Made by a program: the position numbers and the translations under genes. DNA of 7,123 nt from the NCBI GenBank assembly GCA_947456995.1, contig CANGVB010000183.1, positions 1 through 7,123 on the forward strand, given 5' to 3'. The stretch's first letter is position 1, and each line of letters starts with the position of its first letter. This stretch comes from Bryobacteraceae bacterium (lineage in GTDB: Bacteria; Acidobacteriota; Terriglobia; Bryobacterales; Bryobacteraceae). Of this stretch, positions 1 through 6,213 are shown piece after piece. The notes below the pieces were generated by a model. That model saw only the letters and a list, made by a program, of their open reading frames with translations, ran no database searches and was not told the DNA's origin.

Positions 1-1403
1 CGCAGCCGCGCCAGCATCGGCCCTTCCGCTTCATCGAGCGCCTTCTGCTCTTCAGCATCCCCAGTGCGGTCAGCATCTTCAAGCAACTGCAAATATCGAC
101 TTACTTCCGCCGCAGTAAACACACCACGCTCCGCCACATTCAACTTCACCTCAAGCCGCAAGTCCCCCTTGCCAAACTCTTTGGCTTCTCCCGCACGAGC
201 CTTCCGCGCGGCCACCAACTTCACCAGCAGTTCTTTCTCAAAAGCCTCAAGCTCGCGCTTTTCGGGCCCTTCCTTCAGCCGCTTCTCGTAGATCGCGATT
301 TGCTCCTCAGCCTTCTTCGCCATCACCTTGTCGGCATAAGGCACAGCCACATCCCGCCCCGCCTCAGTCGCCTGAAAGAAAGCCTGCATCCGGTAATAAT
401 CTCGCGTCGGAATCGGGTCGTACTTGTGGTCATGACACCGCGCACACCCAACCGACAAACCCAGAAACACACTCCCTACAACACCAGTAACTTCCGCAAG
501 GTAATTCTGCCGCACATCGGCCGCCACCAAATTGGATCGGTCCCACGGAGCCACCCGCAAGAAACCCGTCGGCACAAAGCCCTGCACATCCGGTTGATAG
601 TTATTGCGGGTCTTCGAATGTTCATCCCCGCCCGCCAATTGAAGCTTCACAAAACGGTCATAGGGCATGTTCGAATTAAATGCTTCGATCACCCAATCCC
701 GGTACCGCCACGCGTTCCCAATCGCGCCATCCCCCTCCAATCCGGAAGTCTCACCATAGCGCGCCACATCCAGCCAATGCCGCCCCCAACGCTCGCCATA
801 TCGAGGGTCAGCCAACAAGCGGTCTACCGTCTGCTCATAAGATTCCTTGCCAAAACGAGCCAATTCTTCTGCACTCGGAGGCACACCCACCAGGTCCAGA
901 TACAGCCGCCTCGCAAGCGTTCCACTCGACGCTTCCGCCGCCGGACGAATCCCCTTAGCCTCAAGCTTGGCCAAGACAAAACGATCCACCTCATTACGCA
1001 CCCAGCCCGCATTCGTTACCTTCGGCAACGCAGCCTTCACCGGCTTCTCATAGGGCCAACGCCAGGCAGCCTGCACCGTCTGCTTCTCAGCCGGCATCGA
1101 TCGAACCCATTCCTCAAGCAGCGCAATCTCGCGCGCCTCAAGCGTCCCACCCACTGGCATCTTCGGCGCCATCTCGCCGCGCACCATGCGAATCAACGGG
1201 CTCAACTCCGGATGCCCACCCACCACTGCTTTCCCATACTTGGTACCACCAGCCACAGCCGTCGCCAGACTCTCTACCGAGAACCCACTCGTCTTCACCT
1301 TCGCGTTATGACAAGCTCCACATTTGGCCTGCAGCAACGCATCGATTTCCGCAGCGGGCGCAAGCCCGGCCACAATTCCAAGCAACAAAATAAGACGCAG
1401 CAC
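1..1403 (-). CDS. PSCyt1/PSCyt2 (DUF1549) c-type cytochrome protein, N-terminal part, runs off left edge
   Basis: The reverse strand is open for 467 codons from a GTG at 1403 to the window edge. A TAG lies in the same frame five codons upstream, and no ATG occurs near the N-terminus, so GTG is the best start. Residues 1-18 form a hydrophobic signal peptide (LRLILLLGIVAGLAPAA). A planctomycete-type cytochrome c domain (PSCyt1) follows: heme-attachment motif CGACH at 28-32 and a likely axial methionine in GEMAPKMP (77-83). From about 137 to 345 is the DUF1549/PSCyt2 domain, with its hallmark CARCHDHKYDPI at 320-331 giving a second CxxCH. Residues 360-467 are charged and helical. Family members are usually 700-1000 residues and end in a DUF1553 domain, which would lie outside the window. 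Such proteins are exported and thought to bind heme c; their substrate is generally unknown. Often a DUF1501 gene follows, which cannot be checked here. No good ribosome binding site precedes the GTG. Confidence 0.93.
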   Translation of the reverse strand, partial: MLRLILLLGIVAGLAPAAEIDALLQAKCGACHNAKVKTSGFSVESLATAVAGGTKYGKAVVGGHPELSPLIRMVRGEMAPKMPVGGTLEAREIALLEEWVRSMPAEKQTVQAAWRWPYEKPVKAALPKVTNAGWVRNEVDRFVLAKLEAKGIRPAAEASSGTLARRLYLDLVGVPPSAEELARFGKESYEQTVDRLLADPRYGERWGRHWLDVARYGETSGLEGDGAIGNAWRYRDWVIEAFNSNMPYDRFVKLQLAGGDEHSKTRNNYQPDVQGFVPTGFLRVAPWDRSNLVAADVRQNYLAEVTGVVGSVFLGLSVGCARCHDHKYDPIPTRDYYRMQAFFQATEAGRDVAVPYADKVMAKKAEEQIAIYEKRLKEGPEKRELEAFEKELLVKLVAARKARAGEAKEFGKGDLRLEVKLNVAERGVFTAAEVSRYLQLLEDADRTGDAEEQKALDEAEGPMLARL

Positions 1404-1412
1404 GATGGCACT

Positions 1413-1443
1413 ATTCTATGTCGAATCGCCAATGCCATAGAAT
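1413..1443. promoter_or_regulatory. Perfect 8-bp inverted repeat in the divergent start region
   Basis: ATTCTATG at 1413-1420 and its exact reverse complement CATAGAAT at 1436-1443 are separated by 15 bp, so the arms are 23 bp apart centre to centre. The element lies between the GTG of the cytochrome gene (1403, minus) and the likely GTG start of the MgtC-like gene (1451, plus). The left arm overlaps -10-like hexamers on both strands: TATTCT (1412-1417, plus) and TAGAAT (1418-1413, minus). Neither has a convincing -35 box at the right distance. If the minus hexamer is used, the cytochrome mRNA would be nearly leaderless. A dimeric regulator site, a leader hairpin and chance are all possible. 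The repeat is seen; its function is inferred. Confidence 0.4.
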
Positions 1444-1450
1444 CCAAGCA

Positions 1451-2707
1451 GTGGACCTTCAGCCTCAGAGCGTTCTCGGAATTTGTATCGCAACACTAGG
1501 CGGAGCCGCAATCGGGATCGAACGCCAGCATTCCGGCCACGCCCAGGGCCCTCACTCTCACTTCGCAGGTGTCCGCACCTTCACCCTCCTCGGCGCACTG
1601 GCAGGCACCTCCGCCTACCTCTGGACCTCAGGCCTCGAAGTCCCAGCCTCCATTCTTCTGGCCGGCGCAGTCGCACTCATCCTCGCCGCCTATCTCGCCG
1701 CCAGCCGTCGCGATGTCGACGCCACCACCGAAGTCGCCGCCCTGATCGTCCTCGCCGCTGGCTTTCTCGCAGGCCTCGGCTCGTGGACTCTATCGAGCGC
1801 CCTCATCGCCACCACCTCAGTCCTGCTGATCGAGAAATCCCGCCTCCACAACATCGTCGAAAACCTCCCCGATCTCGGCCTCCGCGCAGGCTTCCGGTTC
1901 GCTCTGATGGCCCTCGTCATCCTGCCCCTGCTTCCCGAAGGCCCCTATGGCCCGCTCGGCGGCGTGCGTCCGAGAGAACTCTGGATCATCGTCCTGCTCA
2001 TCTCCGGGCTCAGCTTCACCGGTTATGCCGCCAGGCTGATCGTCGGCCCCAGCCACGGCTACGTCGTAACAGGAATCCTGGGCGGCCTCATCTCATCCAC
2101 CAACGTCACCTATACCCTCGCAAGGATCAGCGCGACAGAACCCGCCAGCGCCACCCCACTGGCCGTCGGAGTACTCACCGCCTGCACCATCATGTACCTC
2201 CGCGTGGCAGCCGTAACGGCCATGCTGAACCCGAAGCTAGGCCTCGCCCTAATCCCCTACTGGCTCATCCCCGCGCTGGTCGGCATCACAATCTCTGTCC
2301 TCGGGCTGCGCAGCCACGACAAATCCTCAGAAGCCGGCCCACTCCCCAGCAATCCTCTCGCAGTCGGTTCCGCCCTCCAGATGGCTGCCCTCTTCCAGCT
2401 TGTGCTCTTTGCCATCACAGCAATACAGGGATCTTGGGGACAATCCGGACTGATTGTTTCCGGCGCGATTCTCGGCCTCACTGACGTCGACGCGCTCACC
2501 ATCTCGATGACCAAGTCAGCTCAAAACCCGGACAACCTCGCCACTGCCGCCACGGCCATTGCCGTCGGCTGCCTGGCAAATTCATTCTTCAAACTTGGAA
2601 TCGCACTCACCCTCGGCCGCGGTGCTTTTCGCACCAAGGTCGCGGCAGGCTTCTTCGCACTCATCCTCGCCGCCGCAGCCAGCCTCGGCTGGGGTATCTG
2701 GTTCTAG
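1451..2707 (+). CDS. MgtC/SapB-type N-terminal domain fused to DUF4010 membrane protein
   Basis: This is a polytopic inner-membrane protein with an N-terminal MgtC-like domain and a C-terminal DUF4010 domain, a known architecture of about 420 residues, so it is full length. The frame also opens at ATG 1418 (429 residues), and the positions below count from there. The GTG at 1451 (residue 12) is preferred because homologues usually begin just before the first helix (DLQPQSVLGICIA) and because 1418 lies inside the inverted repeat of the divergent promoter. Neither start has a clear Shine-Dalgarno. MgtC-domain marks are GIERQ (33-37), the GVRTFTLLGALAG helix (51-63) and TEVAALIVLAAGFLAG (104-119). 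DUF4010 marks are GGLISSTNVTYTLAR (222-236) and GLTDVDALTISM (353-364). About ten to twelve hydrophobic segments are visible. MgtC itself is linked to survival in low magnesium and to ATP synthase modulation, but the role of MgtC-DUF4010 fusions is not established. Its stop overlaps that of the convergent stress gene. Confidence 0.9.
   Translation: MDLQPQSVLGICIATLGGAAIGIERQHSGHAQGPHSHFAGVRTFTLLGALAGTSAYLWTSGLEVPASILLAGAVALILAAYLAASRRDVDATTEVAALIVLAAGFLAGLGSWTLSSALIATTSVLLIEKSRLHNIVENLPDLGLRAGFRFALMALVILPLLPEGPYGPLGGVRPRELWIIVLLISGLSFTGYAARLIVGPSHGYVVTGILGGLISSTNVTYTLARISATEPASATPLAVGVLTACTIMYLRVAAVTAMLNPKLGLALIPYWLIPALVGITISVLGLRSHDKSSEAGPLPSNPLAVGSALQMAALFQLVLFAITAIQGSWGQSGLIVSGAILGLTDVDALTISMTKSAQNPDNLATAATAIAVGCLANSFFKLGIALTLGRGAFRTKVAAGFFALILAAAASLGWGIWF
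2704..2707. other. Shared CTAG stop palindrome of two convergent genes
   Basis: The four bases CTAG give TAG on each strand. They are the stop of the MgtC-like gene (2705-2707, plus) and of the stress gene (2706-2704, minus). The coding regions overlap tail to tail by 4 bp, so any terminator for either gene must lie inside the other gene's coding sequence. Confidence 0.9.
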
Positions 2708-3555
2708 ATACTCACAACATCACACCCGGATAGCCGGATCAGATCGTGTGCATTGCTCCGCAGCCGTCCCATAAACCCTTGAATACTCCCGCGGCCAATC
2801 ACCAACAGTTCAGCCTCGGACTCCTTCACCACCCGCTGTACACCTTCCACCAGACTCGCGTCCTCGATAATCTCAAGCTCCGGGACATCCGGCCAGGCTG
2901 CCATCGCCGCCGCATAGTCTTCCTGCGCCACCTTCAATGCAAAATGATGCGCCCCTTGCGAAATCCCACTCTCAAAATCGCTGGCAACCCGCGGCTTGCA
3001 ATGCACTACCCGCAACTTCGCTCGAAACTTCTCGGCCAAACCCTGCGCCTTCGCAACTACCTTCGCCGTTTCAGGCCCACAATCCACAGCGCAAACAATA
3101 TTCTTCGGCAAACGAGGGCGTATCTGCTCTGGCGTATGCGCACTCGTCCACACCGGCACCGCGCTGTCGTGCAGAACACTCGCCGTCACAGAACCCAGCA
3201 ACATCTGGCGGAATCGCGTATAACCAAGTGTCGGCATCATGATCAAATCCACGTTTTGTGCCCCGGCAAAACGAGTAATCTCCTCACCTGCGTCCCCGCT
3301 CACCTGCACACGCTCCACCGGCAGCCCTGCCAGCTCTTCCAGAAGGAACCCATTCAACTGCTTTTGGGCCAGCCCCTTCACTATATTGATTTCTGCCTCC
3401 ACCGGCAGATTCTCAATCGCCAGCACGCCCATGCCTTCAAACACGTGCAGCACAGTCACCCGAGCTCCAAACCGTTCGGCCCAAAGTCGAACAACCTGAC
3501 TCGATGCTTTACTCTGCAAAGAAAAATCAATCGGAAACAATATATGCTGAACCAC
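2704..3555 (-). CDS. Tandem-domain universal stress protein (UspA family)
   Basis: This is a 283-residue cytoplasmic protein of two fused UspA domains, the usual length for tandem Usp proteins. The start is a GTG at 3555, preceded on the minus strand by a G-rich stretch (GGGGG, seven bases upstream). Domain 1 (about 1-136) begins HILFPIDFS, with Asp10 in the nucleotide-pocket position, and carries a phosphate-binding loop MMPTLGYTRFRQMLLGS (106-122). There the G-x9-G-S part is intact (G111, G121, S122), but the first glycine of the classical G-x2-G-x9-G-S motif is Pro108. Domain 2 (about 150-283) has NIVCAVDCG (152-160) and VIGRGSIQGFMGRLRS (252-267), in which the final G-S-V is replaced by G-R-L-R, so it may bind ATP weakly or only have a structural role. 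Tandem Usp proteins assist in stress and starvation survival; specific partners are unknown. The stop lies inside the CTAG shared with the MgtC-like gene. The upstream gap of 46 bp suggests possible co-transcription with the coiled-coil gene. Confidence 0.93.
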   Translation of the reverse strand: MVQHILFPIDFSLQSKASSQVVRLWAERFGARVTVLHVFEGMGVLAIENLPVEAEINIVKGLAQKQLNGFLLEELAGLPVERVQVSGDAGEEITRFAGAQNVDLIMMPTLGYTRFRQMLLGSVTASVLHDSAVPVWTSAHTPEQIRPRLPKNIVCAVDCGPETAKVVAKAQGLAEKFRAKLRVVHCKPRVASDFESGISQGAHHFALKVAQEDYAAAMAAWPDVPELEIIEDASLVEGVQRVVKESEAELLVIGRGSIQGFMGRLRSNAHDLIRLSGCDVVSI

Positions 3556-3601
3556 TGGTTAGCCCCCACTGCGATGCTATCACCAGGGAGCCGACTCGGA
3601 C

Positions 3602-4000
3602 TCAGGCCGCAGTTGCTTGTTTGGCGGAAATGTCCTTGATCCCCACCATCAGACGGTTCAAGCTGTCTAGAACATGCTGCGCGGAAGGAGCGGGCCGGCC
3701 CTGCAACAAATCCTTCGGCGCCCCGTAGTTGCCATGCGAACTCATCGGAAGGTCTTCCACTACCGGCGCAGCAACAACAGGCTTTTTCACTTCCTCAACA
3801 ACAGGAGGCGCAACAGCAACTTCCTTGCCGCCAGCCATCTCAACATACTCGCTCATCAGCGAATCCAGACGGTGACGCTTCATCACCACCATCTCGTGTA
3901 TCTGGGCTGCCAGCGATTCCGTCTGGCGCAGTTCCGACATCAAGGCCTGAATTCTCTCAAGCGTTACAGCAAGCGTATTCTGTGGGGCGGGTTTGGACAT
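3602..4000 (-). CDS. Hypothetical coiled-coil protein with a Pro/Val/Ala-rich linker
   Basis: I do not recognise this 132-residue protein. Residues 11-57 form a predicted long amphipathic helix, likely coiled coil, with heptad-spaced hydrophobics (LERIQALMSELRQTESLAAQI...). Residues 58-104 are a low-complexity linker rich in Val, Pro, Ala and Glu (VAVAPPVVEEVKKPVVAAPVVED). Residues 105-125 form a short C-terminal helix (SAQHVLDSLNRLMVGIKDI). There is no signal peptide or membrane segment, so a cytoplasmic location is inferred. The ATG at 4000 is preceded by AGGT about five bases upstream, a reasonable ribosome binding site. The frame ends in TGA at 3602, 46 bp before the stress gene on the same strand, and 73 bp separate it from the amidohydrolase upstream. 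The layout (helix, flexible tether, helix) suggests an oligomerising adaptor, but this is speculation. The clean start, codon pattern and spacing argue that it is a real gene. Confidence 0.75.
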   Translation of the reverse strand: MSKPAPQNTLAVTLERIQALMSELRQTESLAAQIHEMVVMKRHRLDSLMSEYVEMAGGKEVAVAPPVVEEVKKPVVAAPVVEDLPMSSHGNYGAPKDLLQGRPAPSAQHVLDSLNRLMVGIKDISAKQATAA

Positions 4001-4027
4001 AGTCTACCTGCACCTTCCATCGGACTC

Positions 4028-4077
4028 GCCTCAGGAAACTTAAGTAGGCCTGTTGATTTAGAGGGGGTAGGCCTCAG
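4028..4077. repeat. Short clustered direct repeats between amidohydrolase and coiled-coil gene
   Basis: GTAGGCCT occurs at 4044-4051 and 4067-4074 (23 bp apart), and GCCTCAG at 4028-4034 and 4071-4077. The second copies overlap the amidohydrolase stop codon (TGA at 4076-4074, minus). AGGCCT is self-complementary, so the two copies could also pair as a 6-bp stem around a 17-nt loop in RNA, but no T-run follows. They may be a weak processing or regulatory site, or chance repeats. Confidence 0.3.
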
Positions 4078-5585
4078 TGCGCATCTTCATCCCCACCGGT
4101 CACAACCCCACGTGGCTTCGGGTTCTTGCGATCTTCTTCCACAATCTTCCTCACCTGCTGCGCCAGCGTCGGCGCATGATAAGGAATCCCGTCCTTGATC
4201 GTCCATTCGATCTTCCCCGACTGCGGCACTCCCTCAGTCTTCGGATACAGAATCCGGAAGTCCGCCAGCGGATTCCCGTCCACCACAATCAAATCCGCCA
4301 GATAACCGGCACGCACACGGCCCAGCTCATGTTCTTTACCCATAATCTTCGCGTTATTCGCCGTCGCCTGCGTAATCACCTGCAGAGGATGAAAACCAGC
4401 CTCCTGGTGCAACTCCATCGATCGAATCAACCCAAACCCAAAAAGGTTATAGATGAATCCGGCGTCCTCACCAATCCCGATCACGCCCCCACGGCGTCCA
4501 AAATCCCGCACCGCATCCATCCACAAACGGTAATTCATCCGCCACTCCGCCTCATCCGCACTCGTCCAGTTCAAGAAGAAGCTCCCGTGATTATTCGGGT
4601 CCGGAGCAAAGAACTTCTCCAGCGCCGGATGGAGGTATTCCTTAAAGAAAGGCTGAGTCTGATAGCGCAACAAATCCCGCGCCGCCTCGTAGATATTCAG
4701 CGTCGGGCTCCACGCCACCTCGGCCTTTACCATGCCATCCAGTACCTGCCCTAACTTAACCGGATCTGTCTGCCGAAACAGGTGTCCGGCGTAACGAAAA
4801 CGATCCACTTCGTACTGATGGTTGAATGACCCTGGAAAGTTCTGTACTCCATCCCTCAACGCCGCATCGGGTATGCCATACCAGTGCTCAATCGAGGTCG
4901 TCCCGTACTTGATGTCGTGCCAGGCATTGGTCTCAGCCACCGCCGCATGATGCGCTGTCCGCAACTTCTGCTCATGCGCCTCCTCCTGCATCACTCGCAT
5001 CGCCCAATCCGAGATCTCAAAAAACTTCAACCCATCCGCCCCGCTCGCCTTGATCTGGCGCACTCGCGTCCGGATCGCCGCCTCATTCTCCACAGAAGGT
5101 GCCGGATTCATCCCCAGCACCGCATACAAAAACAAGCGCGGCGCAACAATGCTGTTCTTCTGCGACTGCTCCCGCAGCGCCTTCGACTTCTCAAAGTTCG
5201 ACCCCACATCACGCACACTGGTAATCCCCGACGCGAGCCACACCCCAAACTGGTAATCCTGCCGCATCGGCCAACCTGCCCGCTCATCCTGGATATGCGC
5301 ATGCACGTTGATTAACCCGGGCAACACATATTTGCCCTTGGCATCAATCACCTTGTCGCCGGCCACCGGCCTTCCCGGCCCGGGCGTCACAGCCACAATC
5401 CGGTTCCCCTCAATCACGATCGTCCGAGGGCCGTTTGCCGGGGTACCAGAACCATCGACCACCAGCGCATTTGTGACCAATAGCCTACCCTGACGCACTC
5501 CAGACTCGGTTGGTGCTAAGGCCGTCTGGCCCATCAAAACAAAGGGCATCACTGCTAAACAAACAAAGACATACGAACGTGTCAT
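4074..5585 (-). CDS. Secreted metal-dependent amidohydrolase (imidazolonepropionase-like)
   Basis: This is a complete 503-residue amidohydrolase-superfamily enzyme. Residues 1-22 are a signal peptide (hydrophobic core YVFVCLAVMPFVLMG), so export to the periplasm is expected. The N-terminal beta-sandwich segment has the typical IEGNRIVAV (58-66) and DAKGKYVLPGLINVHAH (81-97). Likely metal ligands and catalytic residues are His95 and His97 (HxH), Lys187 (GLKFF, candidate carboxylated lysine), His212 or His213 (TAHHAAV), His234 (SIEHWYG) and Asp374 (GIGEDAG). The C-terminal signature TANNAKIMG...LGRVRAGYLADLIVVDGNPL (408-440) is characteristic of the family. Substrates of such secreted enzymes are often peptides, N-acyl or cyclic amides, and the true one cannot be read from sequence. 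The usual GTDAG around the catalytic Asp is GEDAG here. The ATG at 5585 lacks its own ribosome binding site; a possible short leader frame ends six bases upstream. It may head a minus-strand transcript with the coiled-coil and stress genes. Confidence 0.93.
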   Translation of the reverse strand: MTRSYVFVCLAVMPFVLMGQTALAPTESGVRQGRLLVTNALVVDGSGTPANGPRTIVIEGNRIVAVTPGPGRPVAGDKVIDAKGKYVLPGLINVHAHIQDERAGWPMRQDYQFGVWLASGITSVRDVGSNFEKSKALREQSQKNSIVAPRLFLYAVLGMNPAPSVENEAAIRTRVRQIKASGADGLKFFEISDWAMRVMQEEAHEQKLRTAHHAAVAETNAWHDIKYGTTSIEHWYGIPDAALRDGVQNFPGSFNHQYEVDRFRYAGHLFRQTDPVKLGQVLDGMVKAEVAWSPTLNIYEAARDLLRYQTQPFFKEYLHPALEKFFAPDPNNHGSFFLNWTSADEAEWRMNYRLWMDAVRDFGRRGGVIGIGEDAGFIYNLFGFGLIRSMELHQEAGFHPLQVITQATANNAKIMGKEHELGRVRAGYLADLIVVDGNPLADFRILYPKTEGVPQSGKIEWTIKDGIPYHAPTLAQQVRKIVEEDRKNPKPRGVVTGGDEDAH

Positions 5586-5591
5586 AAGAGG

Positions 5592-5627
5592 CTAGTCTAC
5601 CCAACAGCGGTCAGGGTTAAGGTGCAC
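5592..5627 (-). other. Possible 11-codon leader frame upstream of the amidohydrolase
   Basis: On the minus strand GGAGG (5640-5636) is followed after 8 nt by GTG (5627-5625), then ten codons and TAG (5594-5592), encoding MHLNPDRCWVD. The stop lies six bases before the amidohydrolase ATG and in the same reading frame. The amidohydrolase has no Shine-Dalgarno of its own, so re-initiation after this short frame is conceivable. It may equally be chance: the frame is too short to show coding bias. Confidence 0.25.
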
Positions 5628-5769
5628 CAGCAATACCTCCAATGGCAGAGAACTTTTATTGCGGTACGAAAGCCCGAAAAGTTACATGAAAAAAAAATGT
5701 GAAAAGTCGACTATTGGAATCGAGCCCTTGACCGAAGCCAAGACGGCACGGCGGCTCAAAATACAACAG

Positions 5770-5775
5770 AAGGAG
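5770..5775 (+). promoter_or_regulatory. Strong but distant ribosome binding site of the small secreted protein gene
   Basis: AAGGAG is a near-perfect Shine-Dalgarno sequence, but it ends 13 bases before the ATG at 5789, longer than the usual 5-9. No in-frame ATG, GTG or TTG lies closer, so 5789 remains the start. Confidence 0.65.
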
Positions 5776-5788
5776 TGTTAACACACCC

Positions 5789-6211
5789 ATGCGCAACTTA
5801 CTGGTGCTTACCGTATTCGCCACCCTCACTGCCAACCTGAGCTTTGCTGAAGTCATCGAACATCCCCGCAACCTCAAGGAAGAAGCCACCATCCAACAGA
5901 AAGCCCAGAAGCGCTGGATGTGGAGCGCCATCGCGCTCACCGCTGCGAGCTTCGCAGATGTTCACTCCTCCTGGGGTAAGAATGAAGCCAACGGCCTTCT
6001 GCGCTCCTCCGACGGCACCTTCGGCCCCAAGGGTCTTGGCGTCAAGGCTGGCATGGTCGGCGGCATCCTCCTCGGCCAGCACTTCCTGGTCAAGGCCAAC
6101 CCCAAATTGGCCAACTCCATGTCCTTCGCCAACTACGGCATGGCCGGCCTCAAGCTCTCCGTCGCTGCTCGCAATTACAAGATCGATCCTCCCAAATACC
6201 TTCTGCGCTAA
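5789..6211 (+). CDS. Small exported or membrane-anchored protein of unknown function
   Basis: I cannot name this 140-residue protein. Residues 1-20 form a clear signal peptide (RNLLVLTVFATLTANLSFA, likely cleaved after SFA). A charged stretch (21-42, EVIEHPRNLKEEATIQQKAQKR) follows. Then come a moderately hydrophobic segment (43-58, WMWSAIALTAASFADV), a conserved-looking stretch D57-V-H-S-S-W-G-K-N-E66-A-N68-G-L-L71, a glycine-rich linker (GTFGPKGLGVKAG, 76-88) and a second hydrophobic helix (89-101). A third weakly hydrophobic segment (111-127) precedes a basic C-terminus. The D-x2-S-x5-E-x-N-x-L-L pattern between two hydrophobic segments resembles small integral-membrane families of the DUF5658 kind, but only weakly. 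Its promoter must be in the A-rich gap upstream. It converges with the amidase, its TAA ending 2 bp from the amidase stop. The start is supported by the signal peptide and an AAGGAG box upstream. Confidence 0.82.
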   Translation: MRNLLVLTVFATLTANLSFAEVIEHPRNLKEEATIQQKAQKRWMWSAIALTAASFADVHSSWGKNEANGLLRSSDGTFGPKGLGVKAGMVGGILLGQHFLVKANPKLANSMSFANYGMAGLKLSVAARNYKIDPPKYLLR

Positions 6212-6213
6212 CG

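Larger units (their letters stand above)
5586..5788. promoter_or_regulatory. 203-bp divergent intergenic region with A-tract
   Basis: This is the largest gap in the window and must hold the promoters of the amidohydrolase (minus) and the small secreted protein (plus). It contains a run of nine A (5689-5697) flanked by ACAT (5684-5687) and ATGT (5697-5700), and by two copies of GAAAAGT (5676-5682 and 5701-5707), in a locally A-rich patch unlike the GC-rich surroundings. An 8-bp palindrome GGTGCACC sits at 5621-5628. A loose plus-strand promoter can be drawn (TTGCGG at 5659-5664, 17-bp spacer, TTACAT at 5682-5687), but it matches the consensus poorly. No tRNA or riboswitch was recognised. Confidence 0.5.

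Noticed and set aside
300..1499. Long plus-strand open frame of 399 codons opposite the cytochrome gene
   Set aside because: Its product is Arg/His/Pro/Thr-rich with no domain, whereas the minus strand gives CxxCH motifs and the DUF1549 hallmark. It is an antisense shadow.
1483..2484. Plus-strand frame of 333 codons within the MgtC-like gene
   Set aside because: Arg/Pro/His-rich shifted reading of the true membrane-protein gene.
2679..2692. Hairpin CCAGC-CTCG-GCTGG near the end of the MgtC-like gene as an intrinsic terminator
   Set aside because: The 5-bp stem lies in coding sequence (SLGW) and is not followed by a T-run.
2746..3639. Plus-strand open frame of 297 codons opposite the stress gene
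   Set aside because: Low-complexity His/Arg/Pro-rich product; the minus-strand UspA domains are unambiguous.
5656..5940. Minus-strand frame of 94 codons reaching across the intergenic A-tract
   Set aside because: It overlaps the signal peptide of the small secreted protein in antisense, has no ribosome binding site and codes partly through the A-tract; unlikely to be real.
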